Assembly (NCBI GenBank): GCA_002436105.1
Contig: DIXU01000003.1
Span: 159,172-223,171 of the forward strand
From: Candidatus Aminicenantes bacterium UBA6072
GTDB taxonomy: Bacteria; Acidobacteriota; Aminicenantia; UBA2199
DNA: 64,000 nucleotides
Direction: 5' to 3'
The first letter of the stretch is position 1. Each line of letters opens with the position of its first letter. The translations under genes were made by a program, and so were the position numbers. The notes under the pieces were generated by a model. That model did no database searches. It saw only the letters and a program-made list of their open reading frames with translations, and was not told the DNA's origin. Positions 9,045 to 16,674 of this stretch are shown here, piece after piece.

Positions 9045-10853
9045 TCAATTGCCGGTATTGACGTACGGGCTCTGGTGGTCAGCGGCGTCGACCGCGGCCA
9101 CCGCATAGACGTAGTTCTTGCCCTCTTCGACGTTGACGTCGGCGAAGGCGAAGCGGTCCGCGCCCACCGTGCCCTTGAGCACATACGTGCTGTCGTCGCT
9201 GCCGGCGACCTTGCTGAAAATGCGGTAGGAAGCGATATCGTAGCCCTCCTGGCTGTTCCTGGGATTCGCCTTCCAGGTGACCACATAGCCTTTGCGATCG
9301 TAGATCAGGGTGGTGATGCGCTCCGGCTTCGCCGCGACGTCCAGCGCCGAATACAGGGCGGCGACCTTGACGGTCTTGTTGGCGATGCCGCGTCCGCCCT
9401 TGTCATCGATGGCGGTCAGCCGGATCGTCATGTTGCCCCATTTTCTGAGGAACGCGTATTCGCTGGTGACGCCTTCCACGGTGACGTTGTCGTTGACGAT
9501 CCGCCACTCGTACCTGACGATCGTGCCGTCGCTGTCGTAGCTTTCCGAAGCGTCCAGCTTGATCGTCTCGCCCCAGAAGAGCGTGTCCTTGTCGGTCTTG
9601 ATCTTGGCCACCGGCAGGGAGTTCACGACCAGCTTGCCGCTGAGCAGCAGCTCGATGCTGTCGCCGGCGGCATAGGAGATGGCGCCGATGCCGAGGGAGT
9701 TCAGGTCGCATTCGCCGAAGGAGGACCAGGCCTTGATGCGGTTGATGACCCCCAGGCCGCCCCATTTGCCGTTGCGCATCCAGTTGAAAAAGTTGATGGC
9801 GCCGCCCGTCCAGGTCTGGGAGTGGATCAGCACGTTGTTGGCGTCCAGGGGGGCGATGGCCGGGGTGTGGTACAGGTTCGTATTGGTATCAGAGACCATC
9901 CAGCTGCCCGAGAAGGCCGCGCCCTTCCAGACACGGTAGTGGAGATCGCGGGCGGTGCTGTTCTCCCCGTCCTTCATGTAGACCATGTGCGGCACCTGGT
10001 TGCGGTCCACGCGGATGAAGGGGCGGTGGCCGCCGCTGAAAACGACCTTCTGCAGCAGGCTCCAGGAGGAGCCCGGGGTGTTCTTGCGCCGCGCGTAGCG
10101 GATGGTGTAATCCGATCCCTCCAGCTGCTGCCAGGTCAGGTGGACGAAGTTGTCGTCGGCGGCCACGCTGGAGTGCTTGCTGCGCCCGCCCATGGGGAAG
10201 GGATCGGAGTAGATCTTGCCGTCGTACATGCTCACGGCGCCGCAGCGGGCGATGGGCCACATCATGTAGGTGACGAAGACGTTGTTCTCGTCATCGACGG
10301 CCAGGCGCACGTCGTCCAGCTTTTCCGGGTTCCAGCCCCCGGTCGTGCCAATGATGTTCAGCGTCCTCAGGGTGGTGATCGGCGACCACTCGGCACCGTC
10401 GAAATTACGGTACTTGATATTCTGGATATTGGCGTTGGCGCTCAGGGCCTCGGCCCAGATGATGTGGATCCTGCCGTCGGGGGTGATGGCCATGTCGGGC
10501 TCGTAGGCCATCTGGTTGTCCTCGGAGACGTTCTTGACCATGACCGGCTTGACGCCGTCGTAGCTGTAGAGCTTGATCGAGCGCTTGTTGGTCTTTTGGT
10601 CGTCGATATTGTCCTTGAAGCAGACATACACCTTGCCGGACGGGTGGAAACGCACGATATTCTTCTCGTTATAAACGTGCAGCGCTTCCTTGGCGATGGT
10701 CACCGGTGCCAGCCAGCTGATGGCGGCGACGTTCGGTGCCAGGTCCAGCGTACGTTCGTCCTGGGCCGCCGCCTTGGTGAAACGGGAGCCGGCCAGGAAG
10801 ACCAGGGACAGGGCGGCCAGCGCGAGGCGGCCTGCTTTTTTGGTATCCATCAT
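9045..10853 (-). CDS. Secreted beta-propeller + PKD + fibronectin-III protein (paralogue 2)
   Basis: 602 residues: signal peptide (ALAALSLVFLAGS), a propeller of about 370 residues, a PKD-like domain (LDASESYDSDGTIVRYEW) and an Fn3-like end. It parallels the protein at 3993-5756 almost motif for motif (TLRTLNI, MWPIARC, GGRSKH, LTWQQLEGSDYTIRYARR), so the pair arose by duplication. SD GGAGG precedes ATGATG at 10853/10850, unlike the leaderless paralogue, so the two copies have different translation-initiation modes. Likely exported to the cell surface; ligand unknown. Confidence 0.8.
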   Translation of the reverse strand: MMDTKKAGRLALAALSLVFLAGSRFTKAAAQDERTLDLAPNVAAISWLAPVTIAKEALHVYNEKNIVRFHPSGKVYVCFKDNIDDQKTNKRSIKLYSYDGVKPVMVKNVSEDNQMAYEPDMAITPDGRIHIIWAEALSANANIQNIKYRNFDGAEWSPITTLRTLNIIGTTGGWNPEKLDDVRLAVDDENNVFVTYMMWPIARCGAVSMYDGKIYSDPFPMGGRSKHSSVAADDNFVHLTWQQLEGSDYTIRYARRKNTPGSSWSLLQKVVFSGGHRPFIRVDRNQVPHMVYMKDGENSTARDLHYRVWKGAAFSGSWMVSDTNTNLYHTPAIAPLDANNVLIHSQTWTGGAINFFNWMRNGKWGGLGVINRIKAWSSFGECDLNSLGIGAISYAAGDSIELLLSGKLVVNSLPVAKIKTDKDTLFWGETIKLDASESYDSDGTIVRYEWRIVNDNVTVEGVTSEYAFLRKWGNMTIRLTAIDDKGGRGIANKTVKVAALYSALDVAAKPERITTLIYDRKGYVVTWKANPRNSQEGYDIASYRIFSKVAGSDDSTYVLKGTVGADRFAFADVNVEEGKNYVYAVAAVDAADHQSPYVNTGN

Positions 10854-11016
10854 TGAACCTCCATTGATTTTCGAAGATATTTTGGCGAAAAATTGATTTT
10901 TTCATATTTCCGGATGCTTGTCAATAACCCGGCTGCCCGGCCGGGATCAACGGTCGAAGATCGCCGCGGGCACCCCCCCGCGAGGATAGCCGCCCGGGAT
11001 CTGAAGAGAAAAAGAA

Positions 11017-12363
11017 TCATAAATATCCCAGCGTCTCGAGGCTCTTCTTCTCTTTTTCAGATAGTTTCCCCTGCGGCTGGCTCGCCTTGCCGCTCAAGTA
11101 ATTGCCGTGCGCGCGAAGGAACGACTCGAAGCGGGCTGCCAAGACCCGCGCGGCCGCCGCCTGGGAGCTGAAGAGGTTCTTCGTTTCCCGGGGATCGCTG
11201 AAATAGTCGAAAAAATGATCGGGGGGCAGGTGCAGCCGCTTGGACAGCCTGGGATTGATCTTGACGTAGTGCTGCCTGCCCCTGACCACGGCGTGGGAAC
11301 TCGTGCCCAGGATGTAGAGCAGGCGATCTTTCTGGGGTTGCAGCAGGCTGACGCCCTGGAGCGGGTACGGCGGCTCGAGCCGCAGCAGCTGCAGGACGGT
11401 GGGATAGATGTCCATGAGGCTGACCGGGGTGCGGACGGTGCGCGGCTTGCGGCCGGGGATGCGCATCATCAGCGGGATCCGTGCCCCCGCGGTGAAGGTC
11501 AGCGGGCCATGGTCAAAAAACAGGTTCCGTTCCCCCAGGTCCTCCCCATGATCGGCGGTGACGATCACGACGGTATCCTTGTCCAGCCCCAGTCGGGAAA
11601 CGGCATCCAGTACCTTGCCGATCTCGGCATCCACGTAGCTCACGGCGCCGTCATAGCGGGCGATGGCATGGCCCTCGCTGAAATCGCCGAGCTGCTCCAG
11701 CTCGCGCCGGACCGGCCCGGGCATGATGCAGGGATTCAGGGCGCGCAGGTTGCGCCCTCTCGGGCGCTGGGGGATGAATTCCGCGGGCGGGACATAGGGG
11801 GTATGCGGATCGATGTAGTTGACCCAGAGAAAGAAGGGCTTTTCGTGCTTCGCCCCGAGAAAGTCAAGCACCCGGGAGGTGATGAACGGGGTGGATTCGG
11901 GCTTGGTTTCGGCATGGGTCCAGGCCTCGGTGTAGTCGGCAAACCCCTGGTCGAACTGGAAGAAGCGCGAGAGGTTGGCGTTGTCGACCACCGCCGCCGT
12001 ATGGTAGCCGTTGATCGTCAGCAATTCGGCCAGGGTGAGGAATTTTTCGTTCAGCGGGCCGCGGTTGGGCTTGGTCCTGTGGATGCTGGGATGCAGGCCG
12101 GTCAGCATCGAGGCGAAGGAGGCCGATGTCTTGGGAATGGTGCAGAAGGCGTTCTCGAAGAACAGGGATTTCTTCGCGAATTCATCGATGCGCGGGCTGG
12201 CCGGATGCGGATAGCCGTAGCAGCCCAGGTGGTCCGCCCGCAGCGTGTCCACGGCCAGGATGACGATGTTGAATTTTTTTCCGGCCTCGGGTTCCCGGCC
12301 GCAGGATGACAGGAACATTGCGGAAACCACGAGTATTAGAACCGAGAGTGCTGTCTTGAACAT
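11017..12363 (-). CDS. Sulfatase-fold lipoprotein with Thr at the nucleophile position
   Basis: 448 residues. Lipoprotein signal with lipobox FLSSCG. Sulfatase/alkaline-phosphatase superfamily metal motifs are present: VILAVDTLRADHLGCYGY (N-terminal Asp pair) and VIVTADHGEDLG (C-terminal Asp-His). In sulfatases the motif C/S-x-P-S-R ends ten residues later in T-G; here the aligned stretch TSASFASMLTG has Thr where Cys or Ser is matured to formylglycine. That argues against a classical sulfatase and for a phospho-transfer/diesterase-type member, though this is inference. The C-terminal signature ETLGYL is shared with the second homologue at 29440. Start ATG 12363 is set by the promoter; ATG 12381 lies upstream of the -10. 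Confidence 0.8.
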   Translation of the reverse strand: MFKTALSVLILVVSAMFLSSCGREPEAGKKFNIVILAVDTLRADHLGCYGYPHPASPRIDEFAKKSLFFENAFCTIPKTSASFASMLTGLHPSIHRTKPNRGPLNEKFLTLAELLTINGYHTAAVVDNANLSRFFQFDQGFADYTEAWTHAETKPESTPFITSRVLDFLGAKHEKPFFLWVNYIDPHTPYVPPAEFIPQRPRGRNLRALNPCIMPGPVRRELEQLGDFSEGHAIARYDGAVSYVDAEIGKVLDAVSRLGLDKDTVVIVTADHGEDLGERNLFFDHGPLTFTAGARIPLMMRIPGRKPRTVRTPVSLMDIYPTVLQLLRLEPPYPLQGVSLLQPQKDRLLYILGTSSHAVVRGRQHYVKINPRLSKRLHLPPDHFFDYFSDPRETKNLFSSQAAAARVLAARFESFLRAHGNYLSGKASQPQGKLSEKEKKSLETLGYL

Positions 12364-12371
12364 GAGTGGAT

Positions 12372-12401
12372 ATTGTATCATGCTATAATAAAACCTGTCA
12401 A
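12372..12401 (-). promoter_or_regulatory. Promoter of sulfatase-fold lipoprotein gene
   Basis: Minus strand TTGACA (12401-12396), 18 bp, TACAAT (12377-12372), then 8 nt to ATG 12363. No Shine-Dalgarno; near-leaderless. Confidence 0.7.
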
Positions 12402-12458
12402 GTCATGGTTTGGCTGGCGGCCGTCCCCGCTGCGCCCGTTTTGGCAGTCCGGGAACCG

Positions 12459-13679
12459 TCAGGTCAGCCGCGATTGGAAGCGCTCCAGGAACTCCTGGAC
12501 CGAGAAGATGCGCTTCATGCCGAACTGGTGGACCGAATTGGCGGAAAGGTCGCGGGCGCGGGCGGCGATGAAGTCCAGGTTGGTCTCGGGATCCCTGCCG
12601 GCGTTGAAGACGTAGATCTTGCGCAGCAGGTCGAGCTGGCCGCTCAGCTCACGGGCCAGGTCCTTCTTCTTCCCGGGCGGGGGCTTGGCCGGGCCGAGGC
12701 CGAATATTTCGCGCAGCCTGGCGTCGGCATCCGGGGCGGGGGGCGCCGCCTGCCGTTTCTGGTAATGGCGGCGCACCAGGTAGGGCACGCCGGTCTCGCC
12801 GGAGCGGCGCACCTGCTCGTCCTCCACCACCCAGCCCAGGTTGTGAAAGGTCACCTTGGAGGAGGCGCTGCGGAAGATCTCCTCGACGAACGGCTTGATG
12901 GTGTTCTCGACCGACTCGGCCACGCTGTTGAACTGGTTCAGGACATAGTAGACCTTGTAGTTCTCCAGGTAATAGCGGAATACGCGCAGGAAATTGTCCT
13001 CCGGAAAGCGGGCCGCCGCCTCGCCGATCAGGTCGTCCAGGTTGCCTCCCGGGTCGCCGTTGCCGCTCTCCAGGAAATCGCGCAGGCGCTGGAAAACCGA
13101 GGCCTGGGCCTCATCCGGGCCCGGAGCGAAGCGGCCCTGCAGCAGGGGCGACGAGAGCATGATGCCCAGCATGCGGAACAGGACGGCCTTGGCCATCTCG
13201 GCCGCGGTGGCGGTGGCGGCCTTCAGCCGCGGCGTGAACAGCAGGATGCCGCTGTTGGACAAGGGCAGGAATTCGAGGACGTTGTGGTCCAGGCCGGCCT
13301 TCATGTCGACGACCAGGTAATCGGCCTGCAGCCCGTTGATGCCGGCGATCAGCTTTTCCTTGACCTCGGGAACGAAGTTGACGATGTCCTGGACGAAGCC
13401 GCCCGGCGAGGCGATGAAGCTGAAATTGGCGAAGGCGCCCTCGGGGTCCATGGTCGCCGGCAACGCCTGGCAACACGACGCGAGCGGCTGGCCTTTCTTC
13501 AGGAAATGGAACAGGTCCCGCTCAACCTTGACATCGAGGAAACTGCGCAGGCTGGAAGTGCCGGTGTCGAGGTCGAGCAGGATCGTGCGGCTCGTCCTGG
13601 CCAGGGCCAGGGCGAAATTCAGGGCAAAGGTCGTCTTGCCCACGCCGCCCTTCCCCGATGAAACCGGCAGTATTCTCAT
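12459..13679 (-). CDS. MinD/ParA-like P-loop ATPase
   Basis: 406 residues. The N-terminus is a deviant Walker A typical of the SIMIBI/MinD class (SSGKGGVGKTTFALN), followed by LLDLDTGTSS and Walker B-like YLVVDMKAGLDHN. The central region is close to FlhG/MinD ATPases; about 140 extra C-terminal residues, Pro-rich near 330-345, are unlike MinD. No motility or cell-division genes are adjacent, so the cargo or process it positions is unknown. Confidence 0.8.
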   Translation of the reverse strand: MRILPVSSGKGGVGKTTFALNFALALARTSRTILLDLDTGTSSLRSFLDVKVERDLFHFLKKGQPLASCCQALPATMDPEGAFANFSFIASPGGFVQDIVNFVPEVKEKLIAGINGLQADYLVVDMKAGLDHNVLEFLPLSNSGILLFTPRLKAATATAAEMAKAVLFRMLGIMLSSPLLQGRFAPGPDEAQASVFQRLRDFLESGNGDPGGNLDDLIGEAAARFPEDNFLRVFRYYLENYKVYYVLNQFNSVAESVENTIKPFVEEIFRSASSKVTFHNLGWVVEDEQVRRSGETGVPYLVRRHYQKRQAAPPAPDADARLREIFGLGPAKPPPGKKKDLARELSGQLDLLRKIYVFNAGRDPETNLDFIAARARDLSANSVHQFGMKRIFSVQEFLERFQSRLT

Positions 13680-13750
13680 GGAAAAATCTTCTTCCCCTTG
13701 CGCCGGCCGCTGGCTCGGCCGTTCGTTCCTGCCGGCGCCTCCAGGCGCCT

Positions 13751-13779
13751 ACTATAGACCATGCGCGCGCAAAAATCAA
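13751..13779 (-). promoter_or_regulatory. Promoter of MinD-like gene
   Basis: Minus strand TTGATT (13779-13774), 17 bp, TATAGT (13756-13751); a 5' leader of about 65 nt precedes ATG 13679. Confidence 0.55.
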
Positions 13780-13805
13780 CCGGGACCGCCCTTGCGGCGA
13801 ATGTC

Positions 13806-14636
13806 CTACAGGACGCGCCGGGTCACGCGCAGGGAGGGATCGGCCATGATCGCGCGCATGACGGGTGCCACGGCGGCAGGCTCGCCGGAGCTGAAATATT
13901 CGATCCGGCCCGCGCCCGGGGATAAACGCAGCAGGCCGCGGGCCCGCAGGCGGCGCCGCAGCTGGCGGGCGACCGGCTCGCCGGTGTCGATCACCTCGAC
14001 GCCGGGCCCGCAGGCGGCCGCGATGCGATCCTTGATCACCGGGTAATGGGTGCAGCCCAGCACCAGCGTATCGATCCCCTTCTTCAGCAGCGGCCGCAGG
14101 TTACCGCGGATGATGGCGCCCGTGCGCGCATCGTCAAAACGGCCGGCCTCGATGCTTTCCACCAGGCCGGCGACCGGCTGGCTGTAGACCTCCGTTCCCG
14201 CCGCGAAGTTCTCCAGCAATCGGGAGAAACGCTCTCCGCCCAGCGTCAGCGACGTGCCCAGCACGCCGATCTTGTGATTGCGGCTCAGGCGCTGCGCCAC
14301 CTTGACCGCCGGCTCGATGCCGACGAACTCCAGCCCGGGGAAGGCCCGGCGCAAATGCTCCAGGGCGGCCTCGCTGGCCGAATTGCAGGCCACGACCACG
14401 GCCTTGGCCCCGCGCGCCAGCAGGAAACGGGTGATGGCCAGGGCGCGTTCGCGGACGAATTCGCCGCTGCGGCCGCCGTAGGGGCAATGGGCCGAATCGG
14501 CGAAATAGACCATGTCCTCCCGCGGCAGGGCGCGGCGCGCGGCAAGCAGCACCGACAGCCCGCCGACGCCGGAGTCGAAAAAACCCACCGGCGCCGCCGG
14601 ATCGGGCGAACTCGGGCGATCGGCATCCTTTTTCAT
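13806..14636 (-). CDS. murI: Glutamate racemase
   Basis: 276 residues, normal for MurI. Converts L- to D-glutamate for peptidoglycan. Both catalytic cysteines are visible in their motifs (VVACNSASEAAL and LVLGCTHYPVI), together with the N-terminal signature FFDSGVGGLSVL. It starts at ATG 14636, 8 nt after a TATAAT box, with no Shine-Dalgarno. The stop lies 126 bp upstream of the MinD-like gene start, which has its own promoter. Confidence 0.95.
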   Translation of the reverse strand: MKKDADRPSSPDPAAPVGFFDSGVGGLSVLLAARRALPREDMVYFADSAHCPYGGRSGEFVRERALAITRFLLARGAKAVVVACNSASEAALEHLRRAFPGLEFVGIEPAVKVAQRLSRNHKIGVLGTSLTLGGERFSRLLENFAAGTEVYSQPVAGLVESIEAGRFDDARTGAIIRGNLRPLLKKGIDTLVLGCTHYPVIKDRIAAACGPGVEVIDTGEPVARQLRRRLRARGLLRLSPGAGRIEYFSSGEPAAVAPVMRAIMADPSLRVTRRVL

Positions 14637-14644
14637 CGCCAGCG

Positions 14645-14650
14645 ATTATA
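14645..14650 (-). promoter_or_regulatory. -10 box of murI (leaderless)
   Basis: TATAAT on the minus strand, 8 nt before ATG 14636. The -35 region (GTGCGC at 17 bp) is poor. The local string TTGTTGTATAATCG also precedes the PilZ gene at 16211-16223. Confidence 0.55.
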
Positions 14651-14710
14651 CAACAAAACATCCTCGGGCGCACCGGCCCGCGGCCTTTGGCTCGACCGGC
14701 GGAGGCGAAA

Positions 14711-14739
14711 TTGCCTTTTGCCGCCGGTTCTCCTACAAT
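14711..14739 (+). promoter_or_regulatory. Promoter of SDR-DUF2867-type gene
   Basis: TTGCCT (14711-14716), 17 bp, TACAAT (14734-14739). The transcript would carry a GGAG Shine-Dalgarno before ATG 14764. Confidence 0.6.
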
Positions 14740-14763
14740 GGCGCTGAACGATCGGAGCGCATC

Positions 14764-16203
14764 ATGATCCCCGCAGCCAGACCTTCCGTGGTCATCGCCG
14801 GCGCCAGCGGCTTCATCGGCGCCGCCCTGGCCCGCGAGCTCCGCGCCGATTACCGGGTCATCGGCCTCGGCCGCGGCGACCGCCCGGGCGATTTTCCCCC
14901 CGACGTTGAATGGCGGCGCTGCGACCTTTTCTCGCTGTTTGAATGCGAGCGCGCCGTCGCCGGCGTTGGATCCGCGTTCTACCTGGTGCATTCCATGCTG
15001 CCGTCGGCCAGCCTGACGCAGGGGACCTTCCAGGATTTCGATCTGATCTGCGCCGACAATTTCGCCCGGGCGGCGGCCAGGGCCGGGATCGGCCACATCA
15101 TCTACCTGGGCGGCATGATTCCCGACCAGGCCGATCTTTCGCGCCACATCCTGAGCCGGCGCGAAGTGGAACTGACCCTGGGGGCCCATGGCGTGACGCT
15201 GACCACCCTGCGCGCCGGCATCGTCATCGGCCTGCGCGGCTCCTCCTACGGCATGTTCCGCACCGTTCTGGAGCGGGCGCCGCTCATCCCCTGCCCGCGC
15301 TGGTCCGCCTCCCTGATCCAGCCGGTGGCCCTGGCCGACGCCATCCGCCTGCTGCGCCATTGCCTGGAGAATCCGGAGACGGAAAGCCGCAGCCATGACA
15401 TCGGCTCCGGCGACATCATGACCTACCGCGAGCTTCTGGAACGCAGCGCCCGGCTGCTGGGCCGGCAGCGCCTGTTCTTCAACCTGCCTTTCCAGCTGAT
15501 CGGACTCTCCAAGGTTTTCCTGGCCCTGATCAGCGGCTATCCGCGCCAGCTCGTTTCGCCCCTCGTCGAAAGCCTGAAGCATTCCCTGTTCAGCCGCGAC
15601 CTGAGCCTGCAGACCAAGGCGGGCCTGACGCCGCTCACGCTGGAGCAGGCCGTGCAGGCATCGCTGCAGGAGGAGAAAAGCAGCGGCTGCTTCCGCTCCA
15701 TCCATGCCCTCGAGACGCGCCGCAAGCGCGTCATCCCCCGCCCCGACCGCAATACCGTGCGCTCGGTGCAGCGCATCCACCTGCCGCCGGGCCGGAGCGC
15801 GCGCTGGCTGGCGTTGCGCTTCACCGTCTGGCTGCCGCGCTTCTTCCGCTCCCTGCTCCGCGCCGACATCGCTGGCGACGGCGGCCTCGTCATCCGCAGC
15901 CGCCCGTTCCGCGTCTCACTCCTCGAGCTGCGCTTCGATTCGCAGCGCAGCGCCGCATCCATCCGCCAGCTGTTCTACATCACCGGCGGCCTGCTGGCGC
16001 GCAGGACCGACTGCGCCACCCGGCGCCCGCGCCTGGAGTTCCGCGAGGTGCTGGGCGGCAGCGCCGTCCTGGTGGCCATTCACGACTACCGTCCCACGCT
16101 CCCCTGGCCCGTCTACAACCTGACCCAGGCCCGGGCCCATCTCTGGGTGATGCGCAACTTCGCCCGTGCCGTCTCCGCCGGCGCCGCGAGATTTCCCAAA
16201 TAG
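14764..16203 (+). CDS. NAD(P)-binding SDR oxidoreductase with DUF2867-like C-terminal domain
   Basis: 479 residues. Residues 1-290 are an atypical/extended short-chain dehydrogenase: Rossmann glycine motif GASGFIGAALA, then NmrA/complex-I-NDUFA9-like features (YLVHSM, YLGGMIP, LRAGIVIG). The C-terminal 190 residues match the DUF2867-type domain found fused to such SDRs, rich in Arg and Trp and without recognised catalytic residues. Probably a cytoplasmic NAD(P)-dependent oxidoreductase of unknown substrate. It has its own promoter and GGAG before ATG 14764; the longer frame upstream (from 14512) overlaps murI and is rejected. Confidence 0.8.
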   Translation: MIPAARPSVVIAGASGFIGAALARELRADYRVIGLGRGDRPGDFPPDVEWRRCDLFSLFECERAVAGVGSAFYLVHSMLPSASLTQGTFQDFDLICADNFARAAARAGIGHIIYLGGMIPDQADLSRHILSRREVELTLGAHGVTLTTLRAGIVIGLRGSSYGMFRTVLERAPLIPCPRWSASLIQPVALADAIRLLRHCLENPETESRSHDIGSGDIMTYRELLERSARLLGRQRLFFNLPFQLIGLSKVFLALISGYPRQLVSPLVESLKHSLFSRDLSLQTKAGLTPLTLEQAVQASLQEEKSSGCFRSIHALETRRKRVIPRPDRNTVRSVQRIHLPPGRSARWLALRFTVWLPRFFRSLLRADIAGDGGLVIRSRPFRVSLLELRFDSQRSAASIRQLFYITGGLLARRTDCATRRPRLEFREVLGGSAVLVAIHDYRPTLPWPVYNLTQARAHLWVMRNFARAVSAGAARFPK

Positions 16204-16221
16204 TTTTTTTTGTTGTATAAT
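16192..16221 (+). promoter_or_regulatory. Promoter of PilZ gene
   Basis: TTTCCC (16192-16197), 18 bp, TATAAT (16216-16221). It starts inside the end of the preceding gene. Confidence 0.5.
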
Positions 16222-16257
16222 CGCCCCTTCAGTCTCATTCAAGCGGAGGACCTGCCC

Positions 16258-16572
16258 GTGGAAAAAAGATTGGAACCGCGCACCCAGCACTGCATCGAGC
16301 TGATGTACGGCAGCAACGACACCTTCTGTCCCGGCACCGCCCTCAACCTGTCGCCCCACGGCATGCGCATCCATGCCGAAAGCCAGATCGTGTCCATCGA
16401 CCGCGAGATCAAGCTGCTCCTGACGCTGGGCGGCGAGCTGGTCAGCATGCGCGGCGTCGTGCGCTGGAACAGCGAGGTCTATGACCTCGATCCCGAGACC
16501 GACAAGCACCTGGGCGTGTTCATCCCCGATCCCCCCGCCGACTACCTCCGCTTTCTCGGCCAGCTGAACTGA
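16258..16572 (+). CDS. PilZ-domain protein
   Basis: 104 residues, essentially one PilZ beta-barrel. The N-terminal EKRLEPRTQ corresponds to the RxxxR c-di-GMP-binding motif (ligand residues only partly matching), and LNLSPHGMRI stands for the D/NxSxxG motif. GTG 16258 is the start, because GCGGAGGA lies at the right spacing; a TTG further upstream would start before the -10. A c-di-GMP-responsive role is inferred from the family; no diguanylate cyclase is in the window. Confidence 0.8.
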   Translation: MEKRLEPRTQHCIELMYGSNDTFCPGTALNLSPHGMRIHAESQIVSIDREIKLLLTLGGELVSMRGVVRWNSEVYDLDPETDKHLGVFIPDPPADYLRFLGQLN

Positions 16573-16634
16573 GGCGTCGCCGGCCCCAAGGGCGGCATCT
16601 TCCTGGGGAGCCGCCGGTGTCCCGCGGGCATCCA

Positions 16635-16662
16635 TGGGGCGGCCGCCGAACGGTCCGCCCCA
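16635..16662. terminator. GC hairpin between convergent genes
   Basis: TGGGGCGG / CCGCCCCA (16635-16642 with 16655-16662), plus a small inner stem, lies between the PilZ stop and the porin stop. No T-run, so a terminator role is possible but unproven. Confidence 0.35.
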
Positions 16663-16674
16663 GGGTGCGGACGA

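Noticed and set aside
9075..10856. 593-codon plus-strand frame opposite the second propeller gene
   Set aside because: Mirror of codon bias; composition Val/Asp/His-rich with no domain.
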